Source of the DNA: Alphaproteobacteria bacterium
GTDB lineage: Bacteria > Pseudomonadota > Alphaproteobacteria > Rhizobiales > JAJFHR01
DNA: 64,000 nucleotides
Reading direction: 5' to 3'
Assembly (NCBI GenBank): GCA_024278055.1
Contig: JAJRTY010000001.1
Span: 21,211 to 85,210 of the forward strand
The notes below the pieces were generated by a model. That model had not been told where the DNA came from. It searched no databases and was given only the letters and a program-made list of their open reading frames with translations. Within the stretch, counting starts at the first letter, position 1. The number at the start of each line of letters is the position of its first letter. Made by a program: the position numbers and the translations under genes. Below are positions 27,207 through 35,963 of this stretch, in pieces.

Positions 27207-28901
27207 CTAGGTTTCTAAAGCCTGCCGAACAACAACACCTTCCTCATCAACTTGAATTTCTTTCACCTCAATCACCCGATAAGGGATTTTATATGGAGCG
27301 AGTTTGCGGGTTTCCAGAAAACTTTTGAAATCTTCATAAGAAAAACCCGCTTCGCTGCCCGGTACGATAGCAGCAGCGATACGCTCACCCAGTATCGGAT
27401 CCGGCACAGAGACCGCCACGGCGTGCTCAACCCCTGAAAATTCGGAATAAATCACATCAAGGTCCTCAGCCGCTACAGCCAGTCCGCCGTGATAAATAAT
27501 ATTGTTAAGGCGATCCACAGGCTTCAGCTTGGGACCGCCTTCGTCGACAATTTCACACTTGACCCCGGTGGCAACAAAACCCTGGGCATCGGCTTCCAGC
27601 GGGGCAAGCTCCTCGCCATCATCGGTTTTGGGTATAAACCAGCCGGCACAAATCATGGGGCCTTTAACCATCAGTTGGCCCACCAGCATGGTTCCGGCGC
27701 TGCCATTTCTCATGGCACAGCCTTTCAGCCGGGTGGTCATCAATGAGGGCGCACCCTCGGTAAATGAAGGGAATTTGCATTCACCATGAGGAATGAAGTT
27801 AATGGCCAGGTTGTCCGAACGGCGGTGACTGAAAACAGCCAGTTCGCTAATACTGACAATATCGATAATTGGCGGGAGCAGGGGCGCATTGATGTCTGTG
27901 CTCGAATTGCGCGACCCAAAAGTTGGCCACAGGCACGCCAGAGCCTTGAGACAGGATAAGTCCAGATTTCCGCTCTTTACAGTCTTGGCTAAGCCTGGCA
28001 GTGCCGCCGCGGGCAGTCCGGTGAATGTTGGTTGTTCCAGATTGATTTGCTGTTTAAAACTGTCCCGGTCAAACGGCTGGTGCAGATGAAGACTGCTGCC
28101 GGTTAAAATCCATGGTACAAAAAAGGCCGCCAGTGCTGCCAGACCTGAAAAACTGAAAGGGCACAGAAGTGAACCCTGGTTTTGCAAAGAAGCTTCAAGC
28201 AATACGGTGAAGCCTGCGGAAATAAGATGATTGTGCGTACGTGGCAGGGGCCTGAGCTCGGGTGAAACCGAACCATTCCAGGAGATAATGGCGACATCAT
28301 TGGCGCAGAGCGACCCGTATTTGTCCTCGGCATCAAAGATGAAGTCATCATTTTCGCGGGCAAAGCTGATGGCCTTGTCAACCGCCACAATGCCATCTGG
28401 AACGTCATCTCCAAAGGCCAGAATATGGCGGATGGAAGGTACATTAACGGTGGTCTGGCGCATAAGGTCGGGGAAATCGACGTCACCGGCAATATATTGC
28501 GAGATCAAAACCTTTGGCGAAATTTTATTGAGAGCCCGCTCCAGCTCAACCTGCCGCCACGATGTCGGCAAAATTGAAATGATCAAACCGGCACGGAAAC
28601 AGGCAAGGATCAACAACGGTAACTCAACCGTGTTTGGCAGCTGCACAGCCACCACATCATCACGGTCAAGTTTAAGGATGCGAAACATGGCGGCGAGATC
28701 TTCAATGATCTCATCGGCCTGGCCATAGGTAAGGCGGCGTGCAGCTCCGCAAGTGAATTTTTCACGGGTAGGGGGATCGCTCAGGGCAATCTCATCGCGA
28801 TAACTGCGTACGTTTTTACGAAAAAGAGCGTCAAGCGTTGCCTGCCCCCAGACACCTTCTTTTGTATATCCGTCAATTTCGGATTGATCACACAGTATCA
28901 T
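27207..28901 (-). CDS. Degenerate ANL-superfamily protein, probable pseudoenzyme
   Basis: The ORF encodes about 564 residues from the preferred start ATG 28901 (MILCDQSEIDGY); the ORF-track start at 28967 overlaps the upstream gene. The fold is that of an acyl-CoA synthetase: LTYGQADEIIEDLA, VVAVQLPNTVELPLLILACFRAG and a C-terminal domain with LAVAAEDLDVIYSEFSGVEHA. The active-site motifs are gone. At the P-loop position it reads ISWNGSVSPELRPL. The TGD motif is ATGVKCEI, the hinge motif is DRLNNIIYHGG, and the C-terminal Lys position lies in EEGVVVRQAL. The reading frame is intact over its full length, so it is maintained. It may stabilise or regulate the intact ligase downstream, or bind a ligand. 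Resembles cyclohexanecarboxylate-CoA ligase in outline. Confidence 0.75.
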   Translation of the reverse strand: MILCDQSEIDGYTKEGVWGQATLDALFRKNVRSYRDEIALSDPPTREKFTCGAARRLTYGQADEIIEDLAAMFRILKLDRDDVVAVQLPNTVELPLLILACFRAGLIISILPTSWRQVELERALNKISPKVLISQYIAGDVDFPDLMRQTTVNVPSIRHILAFGDDVPDGIVAVDKAISFARENDDFIFDAEDKYGSLCANDVAIISWNGSVSPELRPLPRTHNHLISAGFTVLLEASLQNQGSLLCPFSFSGLAALAAFFVPWILTGSSLHLHQPFDRDSFKQQINLEQPTFTGLPAAALPGLAKTVKSGNLDLSCLKALACLWPTFGSRNSSTDINAPLLPPIIDIVSISELAVFSHRRSDNLAINFIPHGECKFPSFTEGAPSLMTTRLKGCAMRNGSAGTMLVGQLMVKGPMICAGWFIPKTDDGEELAPLEADAQGFVATGVKCEIVDEGGPKLKPVDRLNNIIYHGGLAVAAEDLDVIYSEFSGVEHAVAVSVPDPILGERIAAAIVPGSEAGFSYEDFKSFLETRKLAPYKIPYRVIEVKEIQVDEEGVVVRQALET

Positions 28902-28936
28902 CGATAAGCACCGCCGGTTCTCATTAGCCCTTTCGG

Positions 28937-30760
28937 TTACTCTGGCTGATTCTCCTCCGACCACCAAGTATCAATGCGATATCCGTATAGAGAAGTTGTG
29001 GCTGGATGTTTTAAATATTCCTTGTGCGCCACCCATTGTGCGGGCAGGTAAAACAGCGGGATGACATAATTTTTACTCATTAAAACCCGGTCAATCGCAC
29101 GTGCAATAGTAACGAACTTCTTCCTGTCGCGTGCTTCGATCAAGGATTCTATCAATCGGTCAATAGATTTATCTTCAGAGCCCATATAGTTGCGCGTACC
29201 TTCGCGCGTCCGGCCATCACTGCCCCAGTAAAAATTCTGTTCATTCCCTGGCGACAACGAGGCGAACCAGAAAAACGGCAGCATATCAAAATCATATTTC
29301 AGTTTGCGCTGCTCAAATTGTGAGGTGTCCACCTGCCTGATACGCGCATCGATCCCCGCTCGCTTCAGGGCAGTTGAATAGCTTAAAACCAGCCGTTCCT
29401 GATCACGATTAACCACGAGAATTTCAAAACTGAAGGGCTTTTTGCTGTCTTTATGGATCAATTTTCCAGAGACGAGTTCGTAGCCCGCCTGCCGGAACAG
29501 ACCAATGGCTTTTCTTAAGCTCTGGCGATTGCGCCCGGAGCCATCGCCTTGTGGCAGCTGATAGGTGTTTTCGAGAAATTCAGGAGCAACGATGGCGCCG
29601 GCCCTGGCCAGTATCTCGCGTTCTTCTGCTGAAGCGGGCTGATTTTCATATGACAACTCTGAGTTGCCAAAATAACTTTGGGTACGTTTGAGGCGGTTAT
29701 GATAAAGGTTTTTGTTGATCCATTTGCCATCAAACAACAAGGTCATGGCCTGACGGACCTTAGGATCTGCAAAGATTTTACGCCGCGTATTGAAAACCAG
29801 ACCATAGAGCCCCGAAGGCACCCCGGTTTTGAATTCTTCCACCTCTATGGAGCCATCTTTAACGGCCTTGAAATCATAGGCCGTTGCCCATGTTGTCGGA
29901 TCTTCTTCGGCGCGAAAATCATACAGCCCGCTTTTAAAGGCTTCAAAGGCTGACGTGTCATCGCGGTAATAATCATATGAAATTATATCAAAATTAAACC
30001 GGCCCTTGTTGACACCAAGATCATTGCCCCAGTAATCCGGGTTGCGCTTGTAGGTAATGCGCCTGCCGGGCGATACCGTATCAACAACATAGGCTCCACT
30101 GCCGACAGGTTTATCAAAACTGGTAACGTTAAAGGCTTTGCTGGCGTAGATATGTTTAGGCAAAATGGGCATTAACCCCAGGATCAGCGGTAATTCGCGA
30201 TCACGGTCTTCGCCGAAAATGAATTTGACCACATGGTTGCTGCTGCGCTCAATTTTGACAACTTTGGCATAATAAAACTGGTGATTGGGCCGCCCCTGAT
30301 CGCGCAAAGTCTCCAGGGAAAAAATCACATCATCGACGGTGATCGGCCTGCCATCGGAAAACTTCGCTTCAGGTCGCAGCGTGAAACTTACCCACGAGCG
30401 ATCATCGGGCACTTCGATTGATTTGGCAATCAACCCGTAGAGCGAAAAAGGTTCATCAAAGCTGCGCGCCATCAGGCTTTCATAGACATGTTTTCTGATG
30501 CCCAGTGCGGCCACGCCTTTGATGATCAGCGGGTTAAGGCTATCGAAGGTACCAACGGTGGCAAATGAGATTTTGCCGCCTCGTTTGGCGTTTGGATCGG
30601 CATAGTTGAAATTATTGAAACCCGATTTGTATTTGGGCTCACCGTGCATGGCAATTGCAGGGGCGGGTTGTGCGTAGGCAGGTAAAGACAGCGTCCAGAC
30701 AGCCGCAATGGCGCAAATTAAACCAAATATACGGATGAGTGATTCGCGAAAGCAATTCAT
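28937..30760 (-). CDS. Family 5 extracellular solute-binding protein (YejA/peptide type)
   Basis: This is a 607-residue periplasmic binding protein. Residues 1-30 form a signal peptide (FGLICAIAAVWTLSLPAYAQ). The mature part starts AIAMHGEPKYKSGFNNFNYADP, typical of the YejA/MppA-like group, with GTFDSLNPLI and KSIEVPDDRSWVSFTLRPEAKFSDG family landmarks near residue 115. Such proteins deliver oligopeptides or other large ligands to an ABC importer. No permease or ATPase gene is next to it, which is unusual. It is the first gene of an apparent operon with the two ANL proteins, so the ligand might be a carboxylic acid or peptide linked to their substrate. Confidence 0.88.
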   Translation of the reverse strand: MNCFRESLIRIFGLICAIAAVWTLSLPAYAQPAPAIAMHGEPKYKSGFNNFNYADPNAKRGGKISFATVGTFDSLNPLIIKGVAALGIRKHVYESLMARSFDEPFSLYGLIAKSIEVPDDRSWVSFTLRPEAKFSDGRPITVDDVIFSLETLRDQGRPNHQFYYAKVVKIERSSNHVVKFIFGEDRDRELPLILGLMPILPKHIYASKAFNVTSFDKPVGSGAYVVDTVSPGRRITYKRNPDYWGNDLGVNKGRFNFDIISYDYYRDDTSAFEAFKSGLYDFRAEEDPTTWATAYDFKAVKDGSIEVEEFKTGVPSGLYGLVFNTRRKIFADPKVRQAMTLLFDGKWINKNLYHNRLKRTQSYFGNSELSYENQPASAEEREILARAGAIVAPEFLENTYQLPQGDGSGRNRQSLRKAIGLFRQAGYELVSGKLIHKDSKKPFSFEILVVNRDQERLVLSYSTALKRAGIDARIRQVDTSQFEQRKLKYDFDMLPFFWFASLSPGNEQNFYWGSDGRTREGTRNYMGSEDKSIDRLIESLIEARDRKKFVTIARAIDRVLMSKNYVIPLFYLPAQWVAHKEYLKHPATTSLYGYRIDTWWSEENQPE

Positions 30761-30797
30761 GAGGCACTATAGCGGAGCATGGAGCGGGTAACAGCGT

Positions 30798-31136
30798 TTA
30801 ATTGGCTATAAAATCACGAATTTTGTAATTACCGCCTTCTTCATAACTGCTGAAGATTTCATTCACCTGCGGGTGATGAATGGGTTCGCCAAGCGTATCG
30901 ATAATCAGATTTTGCTCTGACACATAGGCGACATATTCAGTATCTTCGTTTTCAGCCAGCAAATGATAGAACGGCTGATCCTTGATTGGCCGCACTTCCT
31001 CGGGAATGGATTCCCACCATTCATCGGTATTGTTGAAAGTGGGGTCAACATCAAAAATCACGCCACGAAACGGAAATACCCGGTGGGCAACGATCTGACC
31101 GATGCTGAATTTTGCTGTCCGGTTAATTTGTTCCAT
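30798..31136 (-). CDS. hspQ: Heat shock protein HspQ
   Basis: HspQ (YccV), first described as binding hemimethylated DNA, is a specificity factor for the Lon protease in enterobacteria. The 112-residue form from ATG 31136 starts MEQINRTAKFSIGQIVAHR. The conserved core FPFRGVIFDVDPTFNNTDEWW and QPFYHLLAENEDTEYVAYVSEQNL is complete. I rejected the ORF-track start at 31187 because the extra 17 residues are not family-like. It sits 37 bases upstream of the solute-binding protein gene on the same strand, without obvious functional link. Confidence 0.92.
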   Translation of the reverse strand: MEQINRTAKFSIGQIVAHRVFPFRGVIFDVDPTFNNTDEWWESIPEEVRPIKDQPFYHLLAENEDTEYVAYVSEQNLIIDTLGEPIHHPQVNEIFSSYEEGGNYKIRDFIAN

Positions 31137-31264
31137 CGCGATGATGTTTCCACTTTTTCGATTTTGCACACCAAGAATACAGGACAAAACCCGAAAGCAT
31201 AAGTCCTATTTTCAATATAGGTCACTCATGTGGCCATTTTTAGCCGGCATCCGGGATTTTATTG

Positions 31265-32314
31265 TCAAATTCCGTATGCTTTGGCCATATTAACATCTGT
31301 CCCGGCCACCATTTTGGCCAGATCAACGATGACTTTGGCCTGTTTCCAGGTGGCGTCATCCTGCATTTTACCGTCAATCATCACCGCCCCGGCGCCATCG
31401 GGCATGGCATCCAGTATCTTCAAGGCGAACTTGACTTCATCCACATCAGGACTGAACACCCGCCTGGCAATATCTATCTGGCTGGGGTGCAATGTCCAGG
31501 CACCGACGCAACCCTGCAAAAATGAATTTCTGAATTGTGCTTCACAGGCTTGAGCATCTGAAAAATCACCAAAGGGTCCGTAAAACGCCTTGATATGGTT
31601 TGAGGCGCAGGCATCAACCATTTTGGCAATAGTGTAGTGCCACAAGTCCTGTTGATAAAACCCACGCGCCTTATCAGGTGATACCTCGTCTGCCAAAACG
31701 CCATAATGCGGGTGTCCGCCTCCCACACGGGTGGTTTTCATACCGCGCGAGGCCGCTAGATCAGCGGGGCCCAGACTCATCCCGTGCATGCGCGGGGAGG
31801 CAGAGGCAATGTCCTCAACATTTTTGACACCTTCGGCTGTTTCCAGGATTGCATGGATCAATATTGGTTTTTCAATTTTGTGCCGGGCTTCAAGCTGGGC
31901 CAGCAATTGATCCATATAGTGAATATCCCAGTCACCCTGAACCATTGGTACCATGACCACATCAAGCTTGTTTCCTGCCTGGGCGACGATGTCGGTGAGA
32001 TCATCCAGCACCCACGGACTGTGCAGACCATTGATGCGCACCCAAAGGCCGGTGTTGCCATAATCATGATCGTTGGCCATGGCAATGAAGCCTTTGCGCG
32101 CCTCTTCCTTGGCTTCAACCGGGATGGCGTCTTCAAGGTTGCCGAGGATAACATCGACCTGATCAATCAATTGCGGGATTCGATTGCGCAATTTTTCCAC
32201 ATGCGGGGGCAGAAAATGGATCATTCGTTCCAGTCTGACCGGCAACTCCCGTACTGGTTCAGGGGCACCGATGGCCAGAGCTTTGTAAAAATTGGCAGGC
32301 AGTTTTGCCATCAT
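31265..32314 (-). CDS. HpcH/HpaI-family CoA ester lyase (malyl-CoA lyase-like)
   Basis: This is a 349-residue aldolase of the citrate lyase beta/malyl-CoA lyase family, which cleaves or forms C-C bonds between acyl-CoAs and glyoxylate or related acids with a divalent metal. [19 protein letters not shown] near residue 55 carries the acidic metal ligand, [12 protein letters not shown] the substrate Arg, and [14 protein letters not shown] near 152 the second Glu. [15 protein letters not shown] is typical. C-terminal [22 protein letters not shown] is a strong family signature. Length and motifs suggest malyl-CoA/beta-methylmalyl-CoA lyase of the ethylmalonyl-CoA or serine pathway, but the exact substrate is uncertain. 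GAGGATA precedes the double ATG start. Confidence 0.85.
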   Translation of the reverse strand: MMAKLPANFYKALAIGAPEPVRELPVRLERMIHFLPPHVEKLRNRIPQLIDQVDVILGNLEDAIPVEAKEEARKGFIAMANDHDYGNTGLWVRINGLHSPWVLDDLTDIVAQAGNKLDVVMVPMVQGDWDIHYMDQLLAQLEARHKIEKPILIHAILETAEGVKNVEDIASASPRMHGMSLGPADLAASRGMKTTRVGGGHPHYGVLADEVSPDKARGFYQQDLWHYTIAKMVDACASNHIKAFYGPFGDFSDAQACEAQFRNSFLQGCVGAWTLHPSQIDIARRVFSPDVDEVKFALKILDAMPDGAGAVMIDGKMQDDATWKQAKVIVDLAKMVAGTDVNMAKAYGI

Positions 32315-32413
32315 TATCCTCGCTGAAATTTCGGGAAAAATGTAAAATTGTGTCTATATTGATAACACTCATCGGCAAAATGATGCAATGCACAATTATG
32401 CCGGAGACCAGGA

Positions 32414-33622
32414 TTAACTGATGCGGTTTTCCCATTCGCCAATATAGTCGCGGGTATAGGGCACCGTATCCACTGATTTGGTTAGCTGAATTTGCGCCAC
32501 CATATGCCCCTGATGGCGAAATGTGGTTTCACTGGCGGCAAGATAAAACTCCCACATGCGGCAAAATCTTTCGTCATAAAGTTTGGCGGCCGTATCCCAG
32601 TTGGCGACAAAGCGCTCCCGCCACAGCCTCAGTGTCCAGGCATAGTGCATTCGTAAAATCTCAACGTCACTCACCCAAAGTCCGGCTTTCTCGAGTGCCG
32701 GAAACAGTTCGGACAGGGCAGGGGCATAGCCGCCGGGAAATATGTATTTCTGTAGCCACGGGTTGGTTGGATAAGGCTCATCCATGTGTGAAATTGTATG
32801 CACCATGGCAATGCCATCGTCCTTCAGCAACTGCTGGATTTTACCAAAATATTCGCCATATCTGTAGGCACCTACATGTTCCAGCATACCAACTGAAACC
32901 ACCCGATCGTAGGTTCCTTCTTCCTCACGGTAATCACGTAAAAAAAAGCGCACCTGATCGCTGACGTCAAGCTCTTCGGCCAGTTTACAGGCATATGCAT
33001 GTTGTTCCACAGACAAGGTGACGCCGGTAACATCAGCGCCGGTCACTTTGGCGAGATAAATGGCAAGCCCGCCCCAGCCCGACCCGATTTCCAGTATTCG
33101 CTGGCCCGGCTGCACCAGCAGTTTAGCTGCAATATGTGTCATCTTGGCTTCCTGGGCCTGATCCAGAGACATCAATGGGTCTGAAAAGTAAGCACAGGAA
33201 TACTGCCGGTTTTTATCGAGAAAAAGGTCGTACAACTCACTGGATAAATCATAATGGTGGGCAACATTCTGCCTTGCGCGGGTGAGTGAATTCGCCTGTG
33301 TAAAACGCCGCCACAAAAGCCTGAACCTGGTCATCCAGAGATCTGAGCTGTTTATCGGACCAGTGCCGATATTGTGACCCATGAGATCAATGAAATCATG
33401 GATTGTGCCATTTTCGATCGTCAGACTGCCGTCCATATAGGCTTCCCCGAAATAAAGCCGTGGGTTGAGGACGAATTTATAGCTCACCCAACGGTCATGC
33501 AGACGTACGGTAACAGAGGGGCCGGTGGCGGCATCACCGACGCTCCACGAGCGACCGGTTGAATCAACGATCACAACCTCACCGGTTTTGACAATACCTT
33601 CTAAAAGTCGAACCAGCAGCAT
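32414..33622 (-). CDS. cfa: Cyclopropane-fatty-acyl-phospholipid synthase
   Basis: This is a 402-residue SAM-dependent methyltransferase that converts unsaturated acyl chains of membrane phospholipids to cyclopropane forms. HHYDLSSELYDLFLDKNRQYSCAYF is spread near residues 145-170, with the substrate-binding Tyr and Ser/Cys segment. The SAM motif ILEIGSGWGGLAIYLA is near residue 195. SVGMLEHVGAYRYGEYF follows near 245, with a catalytic Glu, and HQGHMVAQIQL is near the C-terminus. The N-terminal domain (residues 1-110) resembles the lipid-binding part of CFA synthases. It is transcribed alone or with the malyl-CoA lyase-like gene 99 bases downstream. Confidence 0.93.
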   Translation of the reverse strand: MLLVRLLEGIVKTGEVVIVDSTGRSWSVGDAATGPSVTVRLHDRWVSYKFVLNPRLYFGEAYMDGSLTIENGTIHDFIDLMGHNIGTGPINSSDLWMTRFRLLWRRFTQANSLTRARQNVAHHYDLSSELYDLFLDKNRQYSCAYFSDPLMSLDQAQEAKMTHIAAKLLVQPGQRILEIGSGWGGLAIYLAKVTGADVTGVTLSVEQHAYACKLAEELDVSDQVRFFLRDYREEEGTYDRVVSVGMLEHVGAYRYGEYFGKIQQLLKDDGIAMVHTISHMDEPYPTNPWLQKYIFPGGYAPALSELFPALEKAGLWVSDVEILRMHYAWTLRLWRERFVANWDTAAKLYDERFCRMWEFYLAASETTFRHQGHMVAQIQLTKSVDTVPYTRDYIGEWENRIS

Positions 33623-33848
33623 TGTGAACCCCCCAAAATCAGCAATCCATATTTAGAACATCATAACAAATCTTGCGGAGCCAGTAAAATGTGGTAACAA
33701 CCTGCCCGTAAAACACCGGGCGACAATTTACGCATAGTATTATCTTTGTAAAACTGGGACTGGACACCCAAGGCAAAAAAGGCATAGTTTCGCGCTGCAT
33801 CGCAAGCGATAAAACATACACTTTCGGTCCGGATCCCAGAGCCTTCTC

Positions 33849-34808
33849 ATGAGCACAGTCATCAATCTGATCTTGCCTTTTTTCGGTCTCATATTAATGG
33901 GGTTCATTGCCGGAAAATTTATGCGCAAGGATAAAGGCGGCATCGAGTGGTTTAATACATTCGTAGTCTATTTCGCCTTGCCGCCGCTGGTTTTTCAAAC
34001 CGTCGCCTCAGCACCGATAGAGCAGTTGACCAACTGGCCATTCATTCTGGCCACAAGTTTTTCGTCCTATGCGATATTCACCCTGGTTTTTGCCGTATCA
34101 CTTATGATTTTTAAAAAGCGCATCGGCGAAGCCGCCATGCAGGGAGCTGCAGCAAGTTATGGCAATATCGGGTATATGGGGTTACCGCTAACGGTCGCAG
34201 CCCTTGGGCCGGCAGCCGCTGTTCCGGCCACTTTGATTTTCGGCTTTGACAGCACTTTACAATATTCATTGGTGCCGTTGTTGAACTCCTTTGGCAGTTC
34301 AGAAAAAACGGATGTGAAAGCAATCCTGATCAAGATCGCCAGACAGGTATTTTTGCACCCCTTTATTATCGCAACAATTCTGGGGGTGTTCGCATCGGCT
34401 TTTTCCATAAAATTACCGCTGCCGGTGGATACTTTGCTGGATTTTTTAAGCGGGGCTGCCGCACCCAGCGCACTTTTTATCCTTGGTGTTACCGTAGCCT
34501 ACCAGCCGCTTGCCGGAATGGGGCGGGAGTTTCCCCTGATAGTTATAGCCAAATCAGTCCTGCACCCGCTTTTGGTTTTAATCATTTTAATCCTCATGGG
34601 CGGAATTGATCCCTTGTGGGTTGGCGTTGCAGTTTTAATGGCGTCATTGCCCACTGCCGCCACCGTTTTTGTCATGGCGGTGCAATATGACGAATATGTT
34701 GAAGGTTCCTCCAGCGCCATTCTTGTTACTACAGCAATTTCCATGATTACAGTGACGCTCGTGTTGATTATGATTGATCGCGGCAGGTTGCCATTGGTTT
34801 TTTTCTGA
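33849..34808 (+). CDS. AEC-family transporter
   Basis: This is a 319-residue integral membrane protein of the auxin efflux carrier (AEC) family, which in bacteria includes malonate and malate carriers. There are about ten hydrophobic segments. LILPFFGLILMGFIAGKFMR at the N-terminus, AAASYGNIGYMGLPLTVAALG near residue 100 and PTAATVFVMAVQY near 265 are family features. The substrate is not shown by sequence. The CoA-transferase gene starts 29 bases downstream, so the two may be cotranscribed and the carrier could import a carboxylic acid that is then handled as a CoA ester. Confidence 0.88.
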   Translation: MSTVINLILPFFGLILMGFIAGKFMRKDKGGIEWFNTFVVYFALPPLVFQTVASAPIEQLTNWPFILATSFSSYAIFTLVFAVSLMIFKKRIGEAAMQGAAASYGNIGYMGLPLTVAALGPAAAVPATLIFGFDSTLQYSLVPLLNSFGSSEKTDVKAILIKIARQVFLHPFIIATILGVFASAFSIKLPLPVDTLLDFLSGAAAPSALFILGVTVAYQPLAGMGREFPLIVIAKSVLHPLLVLIILILMGGIDPLWVGVAVLMASLPTAATVFVMAVQYDEYVEGSSSAILVTTAISMITVTLVLIMIDRGRLPLVFF

Positions 34809-34837
34809 TCCTGGCGTTATATTAGAAGGTTGAAATT

Positions 34838-35953
34838 ATGACCCGACAACCACTCTCCGGCATTCGGGTATTGGATTTTTCAACCCTGTTACCGGGACCC
34901 ATGGCCAGCCTGATGCTGGCTGAAGCCGGCGCCGAGGTTATCAAAATCGAGCGCCCGGGCGGTGGTGAGGAACTGCGGCACTATGATCCCAGGTGGGGAG
35001 GGGAGTCCGTCAATTTCTCGGTTTTAAATCGTGGCAAGAAGTCTTTGGCAATTGACCTTAAAGATGCAGATGCCGTCAAATTGCTGGAACCGCTGCTAAG
35101 GGATGTGGACATAGTCCTTGAGCAGTTCAGGCCGGGAGTTATGCAACGGCTGGGACTTGGTTATGATGCCATACGCGCACTCAACCCGAAAATTATCTAT
35201 TGCTCGATCACCGGTTATGGTGCCACCGGCCCAAAAGCTGCAACCGCCGGCCATGATCTGAACTACATTGGTGATACCGGTGTTTTGTCCCTGAGTATGG
35301 GCAGCAAAAAACACCCCGTGGTGCCGCCCGTACTCATCGCTGACCTCGCCGGCGGCACTTACCCCGCCGTGGTCAACATTCTGCTGGCGCTTTTGCAGCG
35401 CGAAAAAACCGGACACGGCAGCCACCTCGACATAGCCATGACCGACAATATGTTCATGCTGACCTATTGGGCCTCGGCCGCCGGAAATCTGCAAGGCCAA
35501 TGGCCAAAAAACAGCCAGGAACTGCTCACCGGCGGCTCACCGCGATACCAGATATACCCAACCAGTGATGGTGAATTTGTCGCCGTTGCTGCTCTGGAGG
35601 ATAAATTCTGGAACAGGTTCTGCCAGCTCACCGGGTTTACAGACACCATATCAGATCCGGACCAGACCATTGTGGCAGTGGGCACTCTCATCAGTTCTCA
35701 AACCGCCCGACACTGGCATAATTTGTTTACCGGTCAGGATTGTTGCTGCTCGATAGTATCAAGTCTGGAAAATGCACTTGACGATCCGCATTTCAAATCC
35801 CGCGGCCTGTTTGACCATCGTCTCGTTAATGATGAAGGCAATGAACTGCCCGCGCTCCCCGTCGCCGTAGTGCCGCAGTTCAGGGATGATGTTGCCAGGC
35901 CAAAATCCGCACCGGCCCTGGGCGCTCACAATGATGAGTTTTTTAAAAAATAA
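34838..35953 (+). CDS. CaiB/BaiF family CoA transferase or alpha-methylacyl-CoA racemase
   Basis: This is a 371-residue type III CoA transferase-fold protein. The N-terminal VLDFSTLLPGPMASLMLAEAGAEVIKIE is the family signature. SITGYGATGPKAATAGHDLNYI near residue 128 carries the catalytic Asp. GTYPAVVNILLALLQREKTGHG and a C-terminal DPHFKSRGLFDH follow. The GHDLNYIGDTG wording resembles alpha-methylacyl-CoA racemases, which epimerise branched 2-methylacyl-CoAs, more than formyl-CoA transferases. It probably forms a unit with the AEC carrier. Substrate assignment is inference. Confidence 0.9.
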   Translation: MTRQPLSGIRVLDFSTLLPGPMASLMLAEAGAEVIKIERPGGGEELRHYDPRWGGESVNFSVLNRGKKSLAIDLKDADAVKLLEPLLRDVDIVLEQFRPGVMQRLGLGYDAIRALNPKIIYCSITGYGATGPKAATAGHDLNYIGDTGVLSLSMGSKKHPVVPPVLIADLAGGTYPAVVNILLALLQREKTGHGSHLDIAMTDNMFMLTYWASAAGNLQGQWPKNSQELLTGGSPRYQIYPTSDGEFVAVAALEDKFWNRFCQLTGFTDTISDPDQTIVAVGTLISSQTARHWHNLFTGQDCCCSIVSSLENALDDPHFKSRGLFDHRLVNDEGNELPALPVAVVPQFRDDVARPKSAPALGAHNDEFFKK

Positions 35954-35963
35954 AGCGGAAAAT

